A stretch of 7,573 nucleotides of DNA from Draconibacterium orientale (GTDB lineage: Bacteria > Bacteroidota > Bacteroidia > Bacteroidales > UBA1556): assembly GCA_022736595.1 (NCBI GenBank), contig DZDC01000107.1, positions 1 through 7,573 on the forward strand, given 5' to 3'. The position numbers were made by a program, and so were the translations under genes. This document shows positions 1 to 6,560 of this stretch, piece by piece (positions within the stretch are counted from its first letter, which is position 1; each line of letters begins with the position of its first letter). The notes beneath the pieces were generated by a model. The model was not told the origin of the DNA and made no database searches. It was given only the letters and a program-made list of their open reading frames with translations.

Positions 1-39
1 TTTGTATCAAGACAAAAAGTTTGAAACCTATTGGATTAG

Positions 40-414
40 ATAATATTACTAGAAGGACAGCAATTTGCAACTTTAACTGATATTATCACAAAAGCTTGGG
101 CAGGTAAAACCACCAAAGAATACAAGGTTTTTAAAGGTCTGAAAAAGGAGAACCTTCGGGATAATATGACCAATACCGAATTGATTTTAAATATGCTTGC
201 AGAGGCATCTACCAAAGACATTTCGCAAGCTACAAACCCGAAGGATTTTGAAGAAAGCAAAAAAGTAGCCAAACAAGGTGGCAATGTTGCCAAAGTAGCA
301 CTAAAAGAGCTAGAATCTAAAACAGGCAAAAAAGTAGTAAGCCCACTCAATGCCAAGGCGGTTTTAGAAAATAAGAAGATTGAAATAAAAAATCAGAAGT
401 TAGAAAATGAGTAA
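40..414 (+). pseudogene. C-terminal remnant of a BRO/Bro-N family phage antirepressor-like protein
   Basis: The frame is open from just after a TAG at 37-39 to the TAA at 412-414. Similarity to the family begins near position 52. The translation carries the conserved C-terminal pattern of BRO-family (Bro-N, DinD-like) prophage proteins: EGQQFATLTDIITKAW, then YKVFKGLKKENLRDNMTN, then TELILNMLAEAST, then KKVAKQGGNVA and TGKKVVSPLNAK. These matches are from memory of the family. Intact members are roughly 270-300 residues with an N-terminal Bro-N DNA-binding domain, which is absent here. Two in-frame stops (22-24 and 37-39) lie directly upstream, and neither other forward frame shows a convincing continuation. 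The only usable start in frame is ATG at 166, which would give an 82-residue protein, so expression of a short product cannot be excluded. It converges with the DUF2271 gene. The most likely reading is a decayed prophage or mobile-element relic. Confidence 0.72.
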
Positions 415-445
415 GGAATCACTACTGACCGACTAAAAATTTTAG

Positions 446-481
446 ATTCCTCACTGCTTCCGAAAGCTTTCGGAACGGAAT
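446..481. repeat. Palindromic intergenic repeat with AAGCTT centre
   Basis: Positions 458-475 (TTCCGAAAGCTTTCGGAA) are a perfect 18-bp palindrome. It is flanked by a further 5-bp inverted pair, ATTCC at 446-450 and GGAAT at 477-481, with unequal spacers of 7 and 1 nt. It lies between two convergent genes. The composition resembles dispersed intergenic repeats common in Bacteroidota genomes, and related palindromes occur at 1584-1607 and 1635-1653 in this window. It could act as a bidirectional transcription barrier, but there is no clear U-tract on either strand. Confidence 0.6.
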
Positions 482-525
482 GACAAGGCACTGGGGATCA
501 AAAAGAGGGAGGAGGTTGGCGGTTT

Positions 526-553
526 TGTCGAGCTATTGTATCCGAGCTCAACA
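526..553 (-). terminator. Weak hairpin downstream of the DUF2271 gene
   Basis: TGTCGAGCT (526-534) and AGCTCAACA (545-553) form a 9-bp stem around a 10-nt loop. The one non-Watson-Crick position is a G-U wobble in the - strand transcript but an A-C mismatch in the + strand transcript, which favours the - strand. It begins 21 nt after the stop of the DUF2271 gene. No U-tract follows, so a terminator role is only a possibility. Confidence 0.3.
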
Positions 554-574
554 AGGAGTTTTTACGGAAAGTAC

Positions 575-1342
575 TTATTTCAGAAGGATTATTTTGCGAA
601 TGGCCACTTGATTTTGCGATCGAAAACGAACAAAATAAACCCCTGCCCCATGCTCGCGTAGATCAAGACTCAAAGGTTGGCCCATTTGCGAATTGGAAAT
701 AGATTGCTTAAATACTTGATTACCTGCGGCATCAAACACTTCTACCCAACCCGATTGCAATACCAACTTTTGAAAATGCAAGGCAAATAAACCCGCAGAT
801 GGATTGGGAGAAACATCAAAAATCTCCCCTTGATCGCTATAGTTTTCAATGCCCACCGCAGTGGGATGATATACCAAGCTCATATCGATGAAGTAGGCTT
901 GATTGGCGGGTGAAAGATTGACCCCTGCTGCATTTTTTGAAAAACTAAGCTCATACTTGGGCCCTTGAGCGTGCTTATCGGTATATTCAACCACAAATTT
1001 ATAATCGCCATCGGGCATCAGGGAGCCACTTAAATCGCGACAATTCCACTGAATGCTATGGGACGTATGCTGGGTAAGGGTGGCTCCCGTGGTGGCATCG
1101 CTGGCATTACTGCCCGACTTGCCAATCCAGGAATAAAGGTACTGTTTGCGGGCATTGGCTCGCAGAAAAAGCGTGCGCACAAAAGTGCCATCGGCCTTCT
1201 CAATCCACACTGCCAGTACATGTTTGGGGGCAAAAGTACCACCTTCACTCACCGTTTTAAAAGTAAATGTAGCCAGTTGAGCCTGCAGCGAGCCCATCCA
1301 TAAAAAACTCAAAACCAATAATGCAATCCCGTGTAAACGCAT
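575..1342 (-). CDS. DUF2271 domain protein with type IX secretion sorting domain
   Basis: A 255-residue exported protein. Residues 1-22 form a signal peptide (hydrophobic LLVLSFLW core, cleavage near SLQA-Q). Residues about 25-158 match the DUF2271 pattern: VLAVWIEKADGTFVRTLFL, a short Arg/Lys-Tyr stretch, SDATTGAT, then HSIQWN and the MPDGDYKFVVEY turn. Residues about 164-255 form a T9SS type A C-terminal sorting domain, seen as VSPNPSAGLF (177-186), VEVFDAAGNQVFKQ, GAGVYFVRF and the final RKIILLK. The protein should therefore cross the inner membrane by Sec, pass the outer membrane through the T9SS, and be released or surface-anchored. The biochemical role of DUF2271 is not established; family members are often found near flavin or PepSY redox genes, and none is visible here. 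The start is the ATG directly before the signal peptide, 23 bp from a good -7 element. The neighbouring upstream GLPGLI/TonB receptor genes are 370 bp away, so it is probably transcribed separately. Confidence 0.85.
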   Translation of the reverse strand: MRLHGIALLVLSFLWMGSLQAQLATFTFKTVSEGGTFAPKHVLAVWIEKADGTFVRTLFLRANARKQYLYSWIGKSGSNASDATTGATLTQHTSHSIQWNCRDLSGSLMPDGDYKFVVEYTDKHAQGPKYELSFSKNAAGVNLSPANQAYFIDMSLVYHPTAVGIENYSDQGEIFDVSPNPSAGLFALHFQKLVLQSGWVEVFDAAGNQVFKQSISNSQMGQPLSLDLREHGAGVYFVRFRSQNQVAIRKIILLK

Positions 1343-1365
1343 GTGATATCCTTTAAATTATTTGG

Positions 1366-1394
1366 CAAAAATATTCTTTTTACTTTAACCCAAA
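1366..1394 (-). promoter_or_regulatory. Bacteroidota-type promoter for the DUF2271 gene
   Basis: On the - strand a TATTTTTG -7 element (1373-1366) matches the Bacteroidota consensus TAnnTTTG. TTTG at 1394-1391 lies 17 bp upstream and fits the -33 element. The -7 element ends 23 bp before the start codon, so the leader would be short. The spacer is at the short end of the usual range. Confidence 0.55.
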
Positions 1395-1583
1395 AACCCA
1401 ACCCAAAATATGGGATTGGCCAGAAAGCTTCCTCTTGAAAATTTATGGTTTGCCTCTTCCACAAGCTATCGAAACCTAAAGGAGGTTGGCAGAAGTATGA
1501 AAGTAGTAGGTAGGTTTTGGATTTGGGATTTTAGTTTTTCACTCTTCGTTTTTAGTTTATCCCTTTCTGGAGCGAAGCTGAAG

Positions 1584-1607
1584 TCCCGAACTCGAAGTGC
1601 TTCGGGA
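1584..1607. repeat. Inverted repeat TCCCGAA...TTCGGGA
   Basis: TCCCGAA (1584-1590) and TTCGGGA (1601-1607) are perfect 7-bp inverted arms around a 10-nt spacer. The arms are close to those of the palindromes at 458-475 and 1635-1653, which suggests one repeat family. Confidence 0.55.
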
Positions 1608-1622
1608 TCACTCTTCACTTTC

Positions 1623-1668
1623 GCAGCTTGCCCCTCCCGTACAGCTGTCGGGACTAAAGGGAGGCTGC
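1623..1668. repeat. GC-rich compound hairpin with ACAGCTGT centre
   Basis: Outer arms are GCAG (1623-1626) and CTGC (1665-1668), followed by CCTCCC (1633-1638) pairing with GGGAGG (1659-1664). A competing inner stem, TCCCG (1635-1639) with CGGGA (1649-1653), encloses the perfect palindrome ACAGCTGT (1641-1648). It starts 45 nt beyond the GLPGLI stop and could slow transcription from that unit, but no U-tract follows on either strand, so it is listed as a repeat. Confidence 0.5.
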
Positions 1669-1712
1669 TCACTTTTCACTTTTAGTTTATCACTTTCCAC
1701 TCTTCACTCCCT

Positions 1713-2477
1713 CTAATACCTCAATCCCCAAAAGTAGGGTTCTTCAAGCTTCTTGCGTTCTTGAATGTATTTCGACATAAGGGTATTGTATTGGGAAGCA
1801 TTGATTTTTTTGCCTTTCATTTTTCGGACTTTATTCAGCTCCTCGGCCACATTTTTCATTTCTATTACCACCGGTTCAATCACCAAAGCCCCATTATTGA
1901 TGTTGATTTCGAGAATGAGCCCAGGTAATCCTCCAAACATCTCAGGCCCTGAAGCAATGGGAATGTCGAGGGCAAACCAAGCCTCCACCCTTTGATATTT
2001 GATAGAATCGTACCACACGGCACTCATGCAGATATGCCCAGCCACTTCCTTTAAATTGTTGAGTATCTTCCAATTTTGCCCCAAAAGTGTATCCTCCACT
2101 ATATAGGTTTTACCCAAGGTTTCGATATGATCGAGCCTACGACGCTTTTCAAAATCGCGGGTGATGACATAAGCGGGCTTTTGATACGACCAAGTTTGAC
2201 TGGCGTCCACAGGCTCATCCGAATCTACATAAATGGATTTTTTAGCATCGAAATACAGTTCGCAATAGGAACTCCATTCGGAGCGCTTCCCCCAGACGTA
2301 AGCATCTTTTTCTTTCTGTTGCTCGCTCACAAAATCAAGTGAAGCATACATCTTTGTCCAGTTTTGGGTGCGTTTGTATTTGATATATCCGGTGGGTATT
2401 TCACCGCCAGAAGTCAATAAAATGAAGCTTATCAGGGCTAAAAGTCCAAACTTTATGGGTTGTAATAGAGTGTTCAT
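1713..2477 (-). CDS. GLPGLI family protein
   Basis: A 254-residue protein of the Bacteroidota GLPGLI family. The diagnostic GGLPGLILE is at residues 182-190, preceded by the usual family context: NWKILNNLKEVAGHIC (about 135-150), then VEAWFALDIPIASGPEMF (164-181). Residues about 8-24 form a hydrophobic export signal. There is no lipobox cysteine at its end, so the mature protein is probably periplasmic or surface-associated. The length is typical for the family. Two cysteines remain (C72 and C150). The molecular function is not known to me. Family members are very often encoded beside TonB-dependent receptors, and here the start lies only 29 bp after the receptor stop on the same strand, with no promoter in the gap, so the two are almost certainly co-transcribed. 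The C-terminal part (about 209-245) is highly charged and Lys-rich. Confidence 0.88.
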   Translation of the reverse strand: MNTLLQPIKFGLLALISFILLTSGGEIPTGYIKYKRTQNWTKMYASLDFVSEQQKEKDAYVWGKRSEWSSYCELYFDAKKSIYVDSDEPVDASQTWSYQKPAYVITRDFEKRRRLDHIETLGKTYIVEDTLLGQNWKILNNLKEVAGHICMSAVWYDSIKYQRVEAWFALDIPIASGPEMFGGLPGLILEININNGALVIEPVVIEMKNVAEELNKVRKMKGKKINASQYNTLMSKYIQERKKLEEPYFWGLRY

Positions 2478-2506
2478 TCGCTCAGGTTTTTTTACTTTTT
2501 TGGGGG

Positions 2507-5296
2507 TTAATCTTCATTCATTTTATCGCTGAATCCTCTTATGTTGTACGACACACTCAACATCAAATAACGCGCAAGGGTGGACGAACTCACCCTTTGA
2601 TAGTAGTTGGAAGTTGCGTATTGTTCAAAATAAACATTACGATTGAAAATATCGAAAACGGCCAAACGCATTTCCAACTTATTTTGCTTTCCAAAAAGCT
2701 TGCGGATAGAGGCATTCCAGATGGGAATGGTTTCGTTAAGTTCTGAAGTAGTGCTTCGGTATTGAGTATATTCAAAATTACTCTCGAAAAAGAATTTCTC
2801 TAAAAACTGATATTTCACCGAAAAGTCCATACCAAAATTATTATTCAGTTGGTCGTTTTCATGGTTGATGGAAAAATGAGTTTGATTGAGACCAAAATTT
2901 AAGTCCAAATCCAGTTGCAATTTTGCTGATAGGGTAAGTGAAAAATCGGTGCTGATACCCACATTACGACTATTGGTTTTATTTTCCACAGCATTAAAGA
3001 AGGCGTAAGATTCGTTCATTCCCCCGCTCAGGTCAACTCCTTGTTCCAATACGGTTTTAATCAAAGGAAAGCTGGTCCAGAAATACATGTTCATATTTCT
3101 ATTTCCCTTATAATTCATTGGGTAAACGGTAGTTACAATACCGATACTGTCTTTATATTCCACCCTTTGATCGTAGATAATGCTACGGTCTTCTTGGGTA
3201 TAATTGGCCTGTGCTCCGATGCTCGAAAAATTGGCAGGATTCCATTTATTAAGTCCAACGCTGACGGTATTGGATGTTTTAGGTTCAAGATTAGGGTTCC
3301 CGACTTTGTGATACAAAACGGAAGAAACCACGGGTACAGGAAGAATATCGTTGTCGGCAGGCAATTGCACGGTATAATAATAATTGAGTCGAAGGTGGGT
3401 ATTGCGCGGCAGTTGGTAGGTAAAGGTAAAATTTGGTGTCCAGTGATTGTAGAATTTCCCGGCAGGATTTACCAAATCTGTTCCACCTTTGCTGCCTAAG
3501 AAACTATAATGGGTATAATCTTGTTGAATAGCCAATCCTGCAGACACATTGAGCCCTTTATGCGAGTAACGCAAACTGGAGCCCAACCGGTTGTACATGA
3601 CATCCTTAAGCCCGTAATAACTAAGGCTATCTATTGAAGTATTGAGGTATAAATCTTGAGCTTGATTGTCGGCATTGCGCGTTCCATATTTAAAATTGTA
3701 AAAGACATCGCCAAACCACCGTTTCCCAAATTTATGATTGTACAAAGCATTGGCATCGTACTTACGCGAAAAGCCAAAGGCATCAGTTTGAATATTGGCT
3801 TGGGTAGCAGTAGCTATTTTATAAAACTCGTTGATGGTCAACAATTGGTCGCGCACTTTACCATCATTGGCGGCAACGCTTGCGCTGAAGGCTATGCTCT
3901 GTCCTTGCTTTTTGAATTTGTGCCGAAAGATGGCTGTGCTATTGAAATTTAAGGTGTTGTTATCCTTCTGGTTATCGTTTGAAAGACCATTGATGGGTTC
4001 GTTGGTTTGGTTGGAATACAATCCATAATCGAGCTGCGAATAATGCTGTTGCAAAAATGAACCGCTGGCTTTGGCAATGAGCACATTATTGGAATCCATA
4101 TCCCATTGAAGACGCGTTGAAGCCGAATGGTTTTGGTAAAATCGGTGGGTGCGACTGGTATCGGTATTGCTATAAGCGGTATCGGAAAAGTAGTTTTGCT
4201 TATACAAATACTCATCGTAGCGGAAATTGGATTGGTTATAAAAATAGCTGAAGTTGTATTTCAACTTTTTTGAATCGTAATTGTAATTAGTTCCTGCTCC
4301 CAAATTTTCGGTGAAGCCTTTGCCATCGAAATAGTTATAAGCGGTATTATCGCTATAATAGTAATTGCTATTGGAAGAAAATCCAAAATTGCCATTGTCG
4401 GAATTGGCCCAAGCGTTGCTACCTTTAAACTCTTGATAATCTTCCCAATTCACTCCCGTTTGATTGATATTATTGGCGTACCCAATGAAAGACAATTGGT
4501 GCTTTTCGTTGAACAAATTGAGGTTGCCCCGAGTGGCCCAGCGCTCTTGAGTTCCTGCCGCCACCACTATTTTGCCAAATTTCCCCTTTTTAAACTCCTC
4601 TTTCAATTCCAAATTCATGGCTTTATCATCACCTCCATCGTCAACCCCAGTGAGTTTGGTCTGTTCCGATTTTTCTGTAAACACCTGCACTTTAGATATG
4701 GCATTAGCATCCAGATTTTTGGTAACATTTTTAGGATCGTCGCCGAAGAAATTTTTCCCATCCACATAAACCTTTTGCACGCTTTTGCCCTGGGCCATAA
4801 TGTTGCCATTGGCATCAACCTGAATGCCAGGTAGTTTTCGCAAAAGATCTTCCACGGTGCTTCCAGGAGGAACCTTAAAAGTAGAGGCATCGTATTCGAT
4901 GGTATCGCCTTTGATGTAAATGGGGGCTTTCGCGGCTTTGATTACCACCTCCAGCAAGGTACGATTAAGGGGCTGGAGCACCAAAGTATCCAGATTGACC
5001 ATAACTTTTTCAGAAATAGGGAGATGCCTTTGAAAAGGAAGGCTGTTTACCTGCGAGATTTTTAATAAATACAGAATGTTTTTTAGGTTAGAGAATTCGA
5101 AAACCCCCTCCATATTGCTGGTGGTAAAATTGGCTAAGGTGCTGTCAAAGGGATTGAGAAGCATCACGGTGGAAAAGGCAACCGGAACCCGATTGGTATC
5201 CACAACCACAGCTTTGATCGAAATTTTTGAAGGGCGTTGTGCCCAAGCTCCGAAGCCTATCAGAAGCCACAAGAGCAGGAAAATAATTTGACGCAT
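2507..5296 (-). CDS. TonB-dependent receptor, OMP_b-brl_3 type
   Basis: A 929-residue outer-membrane receptor. Residues 1-19 form a signal peptide (FLLLWLLIGFG core, cleavage after AWA). Residues about 24-108 form a carboxypeptidase-regulatory-like beta domain (KISIKAVVVDTNRVPVAFSTV, then NMEGVFEFSNL). Residues about 113-235 form the plug: TVEDLLRKLPGIQVDANG, then VQKVYVDGKNFFGDDP and ANAISKVQVF, ending in the DDGGDDKAMNLELKEEFKKG segment typical of this subfamily. Residues about 240-929 form the beta-barrel, with alternating aromatic strands and long Asn/Tyr-rich loops, ending near SVSYNIRGF. No TonB box was recognised. No SusD-like lipoprotein is adjacent, so this is not a SusCD glycan system. 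The partner is the GLPGLI gene 29 bp downstream. Such receptors import, or occasionally export, a ligand across the outer membrane using TonB-ExbBD; the ligand cannot be read from the sequence. The start is the ATG directly preceding the signal peptide. A promoter lies about 130 bp upstream. Confidence 0.92.
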   Translation of the reverse strand: MRQIIFLLLWLLIGFGAWAQRPSKISIKAVVVDTNRVPVAFSTVMLLNPFDSTLANFTTSNMEGVFEFSNLKNILYLLKISQVNSLPFQRHLPISEKVMVNLDTLVLQPLNRTLLEVVIKAAKAPIYIKGDTIEYDASTFKVPPGSTVEDLLRKLPGIQVDANGNIMAQGKSVQKVYVDGKNFFGDDPKNVTKNLDANAISKVQVFTEKSEQTKLTGVDDGGDDKAMNLELKEEFKKGKFGKIVVAAGTQERWATRGNLNLFNEKHQLSFIGYANNINQTGVNWEDYQEFKGSNAWANSDNGNFGFSSNSNYYYSDNTAYNYFDGKGFTENLGAGTNYNYDSKKLKYNFSYFYNQSNFRYDEYLYKQNYFSDTAYSNTDTSRTHRFYQNHSASTRLQWDMDSNNVLIAKASGSFLQQHYSQLDYGLYSNQTNEPINGLSNDNQKDNNTLNFNSTAIFRHKFKKQGQSIAFSASVAANDGKVRDQLLTINEFYKIATATQANIQTDAFGFSRKYDANALYNHKFGKRWFGDVFYNFKYGTRNADNQAQDLYLNTSIDSLSYYGLKDVMYNRLGSSLRYSHKGLNVSAGLAIQQDYTHYSFLGSKGGTDLVNPAGKFYNHWTPNFTFTYQLPRNTHLRLNYYYTVQLPADNDILPVPVVSSVLYHKVGNPNLEPKTSNTVSVGLNKWNPANFSSIGAQANYTQEDRSIIYDQRVEYKDSIGIVTTVYPMNYKGNRNMNMYFWTSFPLIKTVLEQGVDLSGGMNESYAFFNAVENKTNSRNVGISTDFSLTLSAKLQLDLDLNFGLNQTHFSINHENDQLNNNFGMDFSVKYQFLEKFFFESNFEYTQYRSTTSELNETIPIWNASIRKLFGKQNKLEMRLAVFDIFNRNVYFEQYATSNYYQRVSSSTLARYLMLSVSYNIRGFSDKMNED

Positions 5297-5423
5297 GCGA
5301 GGATCATTTTTTAATAAGTAGCGAATCTCAATTACTCAAATTTTAAAGTTTTTGCTAAGGATTTATTTTTAGCGAATTATCCTCAAAAACCACCCTAAAA
5401 TTAAGGACCTATAATTTAGAACA

Positions 5424-5451
5424 CAAACCTAGTGAATTTATTAACATCCAA
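5424..5451 (-). promoter_or_regulatory. Candidate promoter of the TonB receptor-GLPGLI unit
   Basis: On the - strand TAGGTTTG (5431-5424) matches the TAnnTTTG -7 consensus, with TTG (5451-5449) 17 bp upstream as a minimal -33 element. It sits between the udk terminator hairpin and the receptor gene and would give a leader of roughly 120 nt. The -33 match is short, so confidence is moderate. Confidence 0.42.
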
Positions 5452-5468
5452 CGGTAAACAGTGTTAAA

Positions 5469-5511
5469 AATTGTAATAATCGAAACCTGAGCGCGTTCGA
5501 CAATTACAATT
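5469..5511 (-). terminator. Rho-independent-type terminator after udk
   Basis: In the - strand transcript AATTGTAAT-TG-TCGAA (5511-5496) pairs with the complementary arm at 5484-5469 at 14 of 16 positions, around an 11-nt loop. TTTTT follows directly. It starts 18 nt after the udk stop. The stem is AT-rich, but the position and U-tract support termination of the lysE-mazG-udk unit before the TonB receptor promoter. Confidence 0.55.
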
Positions 5512-5529
5512 ACGAGATGAAACATAAAC

Positions 5530-6135
5530 TTAGATAGAAGACTTAATTTTCTGAACCAGAATATCAATCCCAATATGATTTTTTCCTCCTTGAGGAATGA
5601 TCAGGTTGGCGTATCGCTTGGTGGGTTCAATAAACTGAAGGTGCATGGGTTTCACAAACTTATCGTAATGGGTAAGCGCCTGATCCAACGACCGTCCACG
5701 CTCCAGCATATCGCGACTAATGATGCGCATCAACCGATCGTCGGCATCGGCATCCACAAAAATAATGATATCGAGCCTGTTTCTCAATTCGGGCTGACTT
5801 AGCACCATAATTCCTTCCACTATCACCACCTTTTTAGGATTGACCTTCACCACTTCGGCATTTCGGGCACAGGTAATGTAGGAATAAATGGGCATTTCAA
5901 TAACGTTACCATCCTTGATACTATCGAGATGCTGAATCAAAAGACCCCATTCAATACTGTTGGGATGGTCAAAATTAATTTTTTTCTTCTCCTCTTGGCT
6001 CAAATGCCCATTGTCGAAATAATAGGCATCTTGGGCTATCACCGACACCGAATCTTTGGGTAGTTTCTTGATGATTTCCTTAACTACGGTGGTTTTTCCT
6101 GAACCGGATCCTCCAGCAATTCCTATGACTAGCAT
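5530..6135 (-). CDS. udk: Uridine kinase
   Basis: A 201-residue P-loop kinase that phosphorylates uridine (and usually cytidine) to the monophosphate with ATP or GTP, in cytosolic pyrimidine salvage. Length and motif order are those of bacterial Udk. The Walker A motif GGSGSGKTT is at residues 8-16 with K14. QDAYY holds D36, equivalent to the catalytic-base Asp of human UCK2. NFDHP (54-58) holds the ribose-contacting Asp, D56. PIYSY is at 82-86. VEGI is at 106-109. The lid segment FVDADADDRL is followed by ERGRSL (145-150), and KPMHLQFIEPTKRYANLIIP (162-181) is the conserved C-terminal block. The position equivalent to the uracil-contacting His of human UCK2 is C89 here. It starts 49 bp after the MazG-like gene with no promoter between, so it is probably the last gene of that unit, and a terminator hairpin follows it. 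Confidence 0.95.
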   Translation of the reverse strand: MLVIGIAGGSGSGKTTVVKEIIKKLPKDSVSVIAQDAYYFDNGHLSQEEKKKINFDHPNSIEWGLLIQHLDSIKDGNVIEMPIYSYITCARNAEVVKVNPKKVVIVEGIMVLSQPELRNRLDIIIFVDADADDRLMRIISRDMLERGRSLDQALTHYDKFVKPMHLQFIEPTKRYANLIIPQGGKNHIGIDILVQKIKSSI

Positions 6136-6184
6136 GGCTTATATGTGATTTAATGAATGTTTAAATGGAATTAAAATAATCAAT

Positions 6185-6544
6185 CTATTGTAGTTTGGTA
6201 TTTTGCAGATGGCGTTGACTGTCGCGTTGGGTTTTCTTTTCCATATTCTGTTTGAAAGCTTCGGTGAGATCTACTCCCGTTTGGTTGGCCAAACAAATCA
6301 AAACCCAAAGTACATCGGCCATTTCGTCGGCAAGATGGTGTTCCAAATCACTTTTCTTAAAGGATTGATCACCGTAAGTGCGGGCCATGATACGGGCCAA
6401 TTCCCCCACTTCTTCGGTGAGCAGCGCCATATTGGTCAACTCGCTAAAATAACGCACGCCAATGGTTTTAATCCATTGATCTACTTGCTCTTGAGCTTGA
6501 CTTAAAGTGATGGATTCTGTGGGATGAGAAGGTTGGTTTGACAT
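6185..6544 (-). CDS. MazG-like nucleotide pyrophosphohydrolase
   Basis: A 119-residue cytosolic protein of the all-alpha NTP pyrophosphohydrolase (MazG-like) superfamily, which hydrolyses nucleoside triphosphates, often non-canonical ones, to monophosphate and pyrophosphate. The metal-binding pattern is complete: EEVGE at residues 44-48, then E74 and D77 in DEMAD, with 25 residues between E48 and E74, which fits EExxE(12-28)ExxD. The blocks AQEQVDQWIKTIGVRYFSELTNMALL before it and LANQTGVDLTEAF after it are typical of the small single-domain form in Bacteroidota. The first ~12 residues look like a variable N-terminal extension; no other start lies before the conserved core. It begins 16 bp after the LysE gene and is followed 49 bp later by udk. 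Pairing with a salvage kinase suits nucleotide-pool maintenance, which is an inference. The exact substrate cannot be predicted. Confidence 0.88.
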   Translation of the reverse strand: MSNQPSHPTESITLSQAQEQVDQWIKTIGVRYFSELTNMALLTEEVGELARIMARTYGDQSFKKSDLEHHLADEMADVLWVLICLANQTGVDLTEAFKQNMEKKTQRDSQRHLQNTKLQ

Positions 6545-6560
6545 TTTTATGGAATTTGTT

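Larger units (their letters stand above)
1343..1712. other. 370-bp intergenic region rich in short repeats, no gene seen
   Basis: Besides the promoter near 1366-1394, this gap holds degenerate copies of two short motifs: TTTTAGTTTWTC (starting near 1530, 1551 and 1680) and CACTYTTCACT-like runs (near 1541, 1609, 1670, 1691 and 1701). It also holds two hairpin-forming repeats. The word GGAGGTTGGC at 1481-1490 recurs at 511-520 in the other left-hand gap. The open frames here have no domain signature and run through the repeats, so none is called. Confidence 0.6.

Noticed and set aside
36..356. A 106-codon reverse open frame at the left edge
   Set aside because: It is antisense to the recognised BRO-family C-terminal sequence, and its apparent hydrophobic stretches follow from that sequence read backwards.
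1410..1685. Open frames on both strands in the gap between the DUF2271 and GLPGLI genes
   Set aside because: The translations are low-complexity and derive from the short repeats and hairpins in this gap, and no family was recognised.
1584..1711. Possible CRISPR array or ncRNA, suggested by repeated words and hairpins
   Set aside because: The repeats are short, degenerate and unevenly spaced, with no constant repeat-spacer pattern and no cas gene nearby.
3041..3499. A 152-codon forward open frame inside the TonB receptor gene
   Set aside because: It lies antisense to well-conserved barrel sequence, has no domain signature or export signal, and has no promoter or neighbouring gene to support it.
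4433..4834. A 133-codon forward open frame antisense to the receptor plug region
   Set aside because: The opposite strand encodes the clear plug motifs KLPGIQVDANG and VDGKNFFGDDP, so this frame is a by-product of that coding constraint.
2507..5296. A SusC/SusD-type glycan utilisation locus
   Set aside because: The receptor is of the OMP_b-brl_3 type, no SusD-like lipoprotein or glycoside hydrolase is present, and the partner is a GLPGLI protein.
5297..5423. A riboswitch or attenuator in the roughly 120-nt leader of the TonB receptor
   Set aside because: Only short 5-6 bp complementarities were found, such as ATCCTC with GAGGAT, and no known riboswitch core was recognised.
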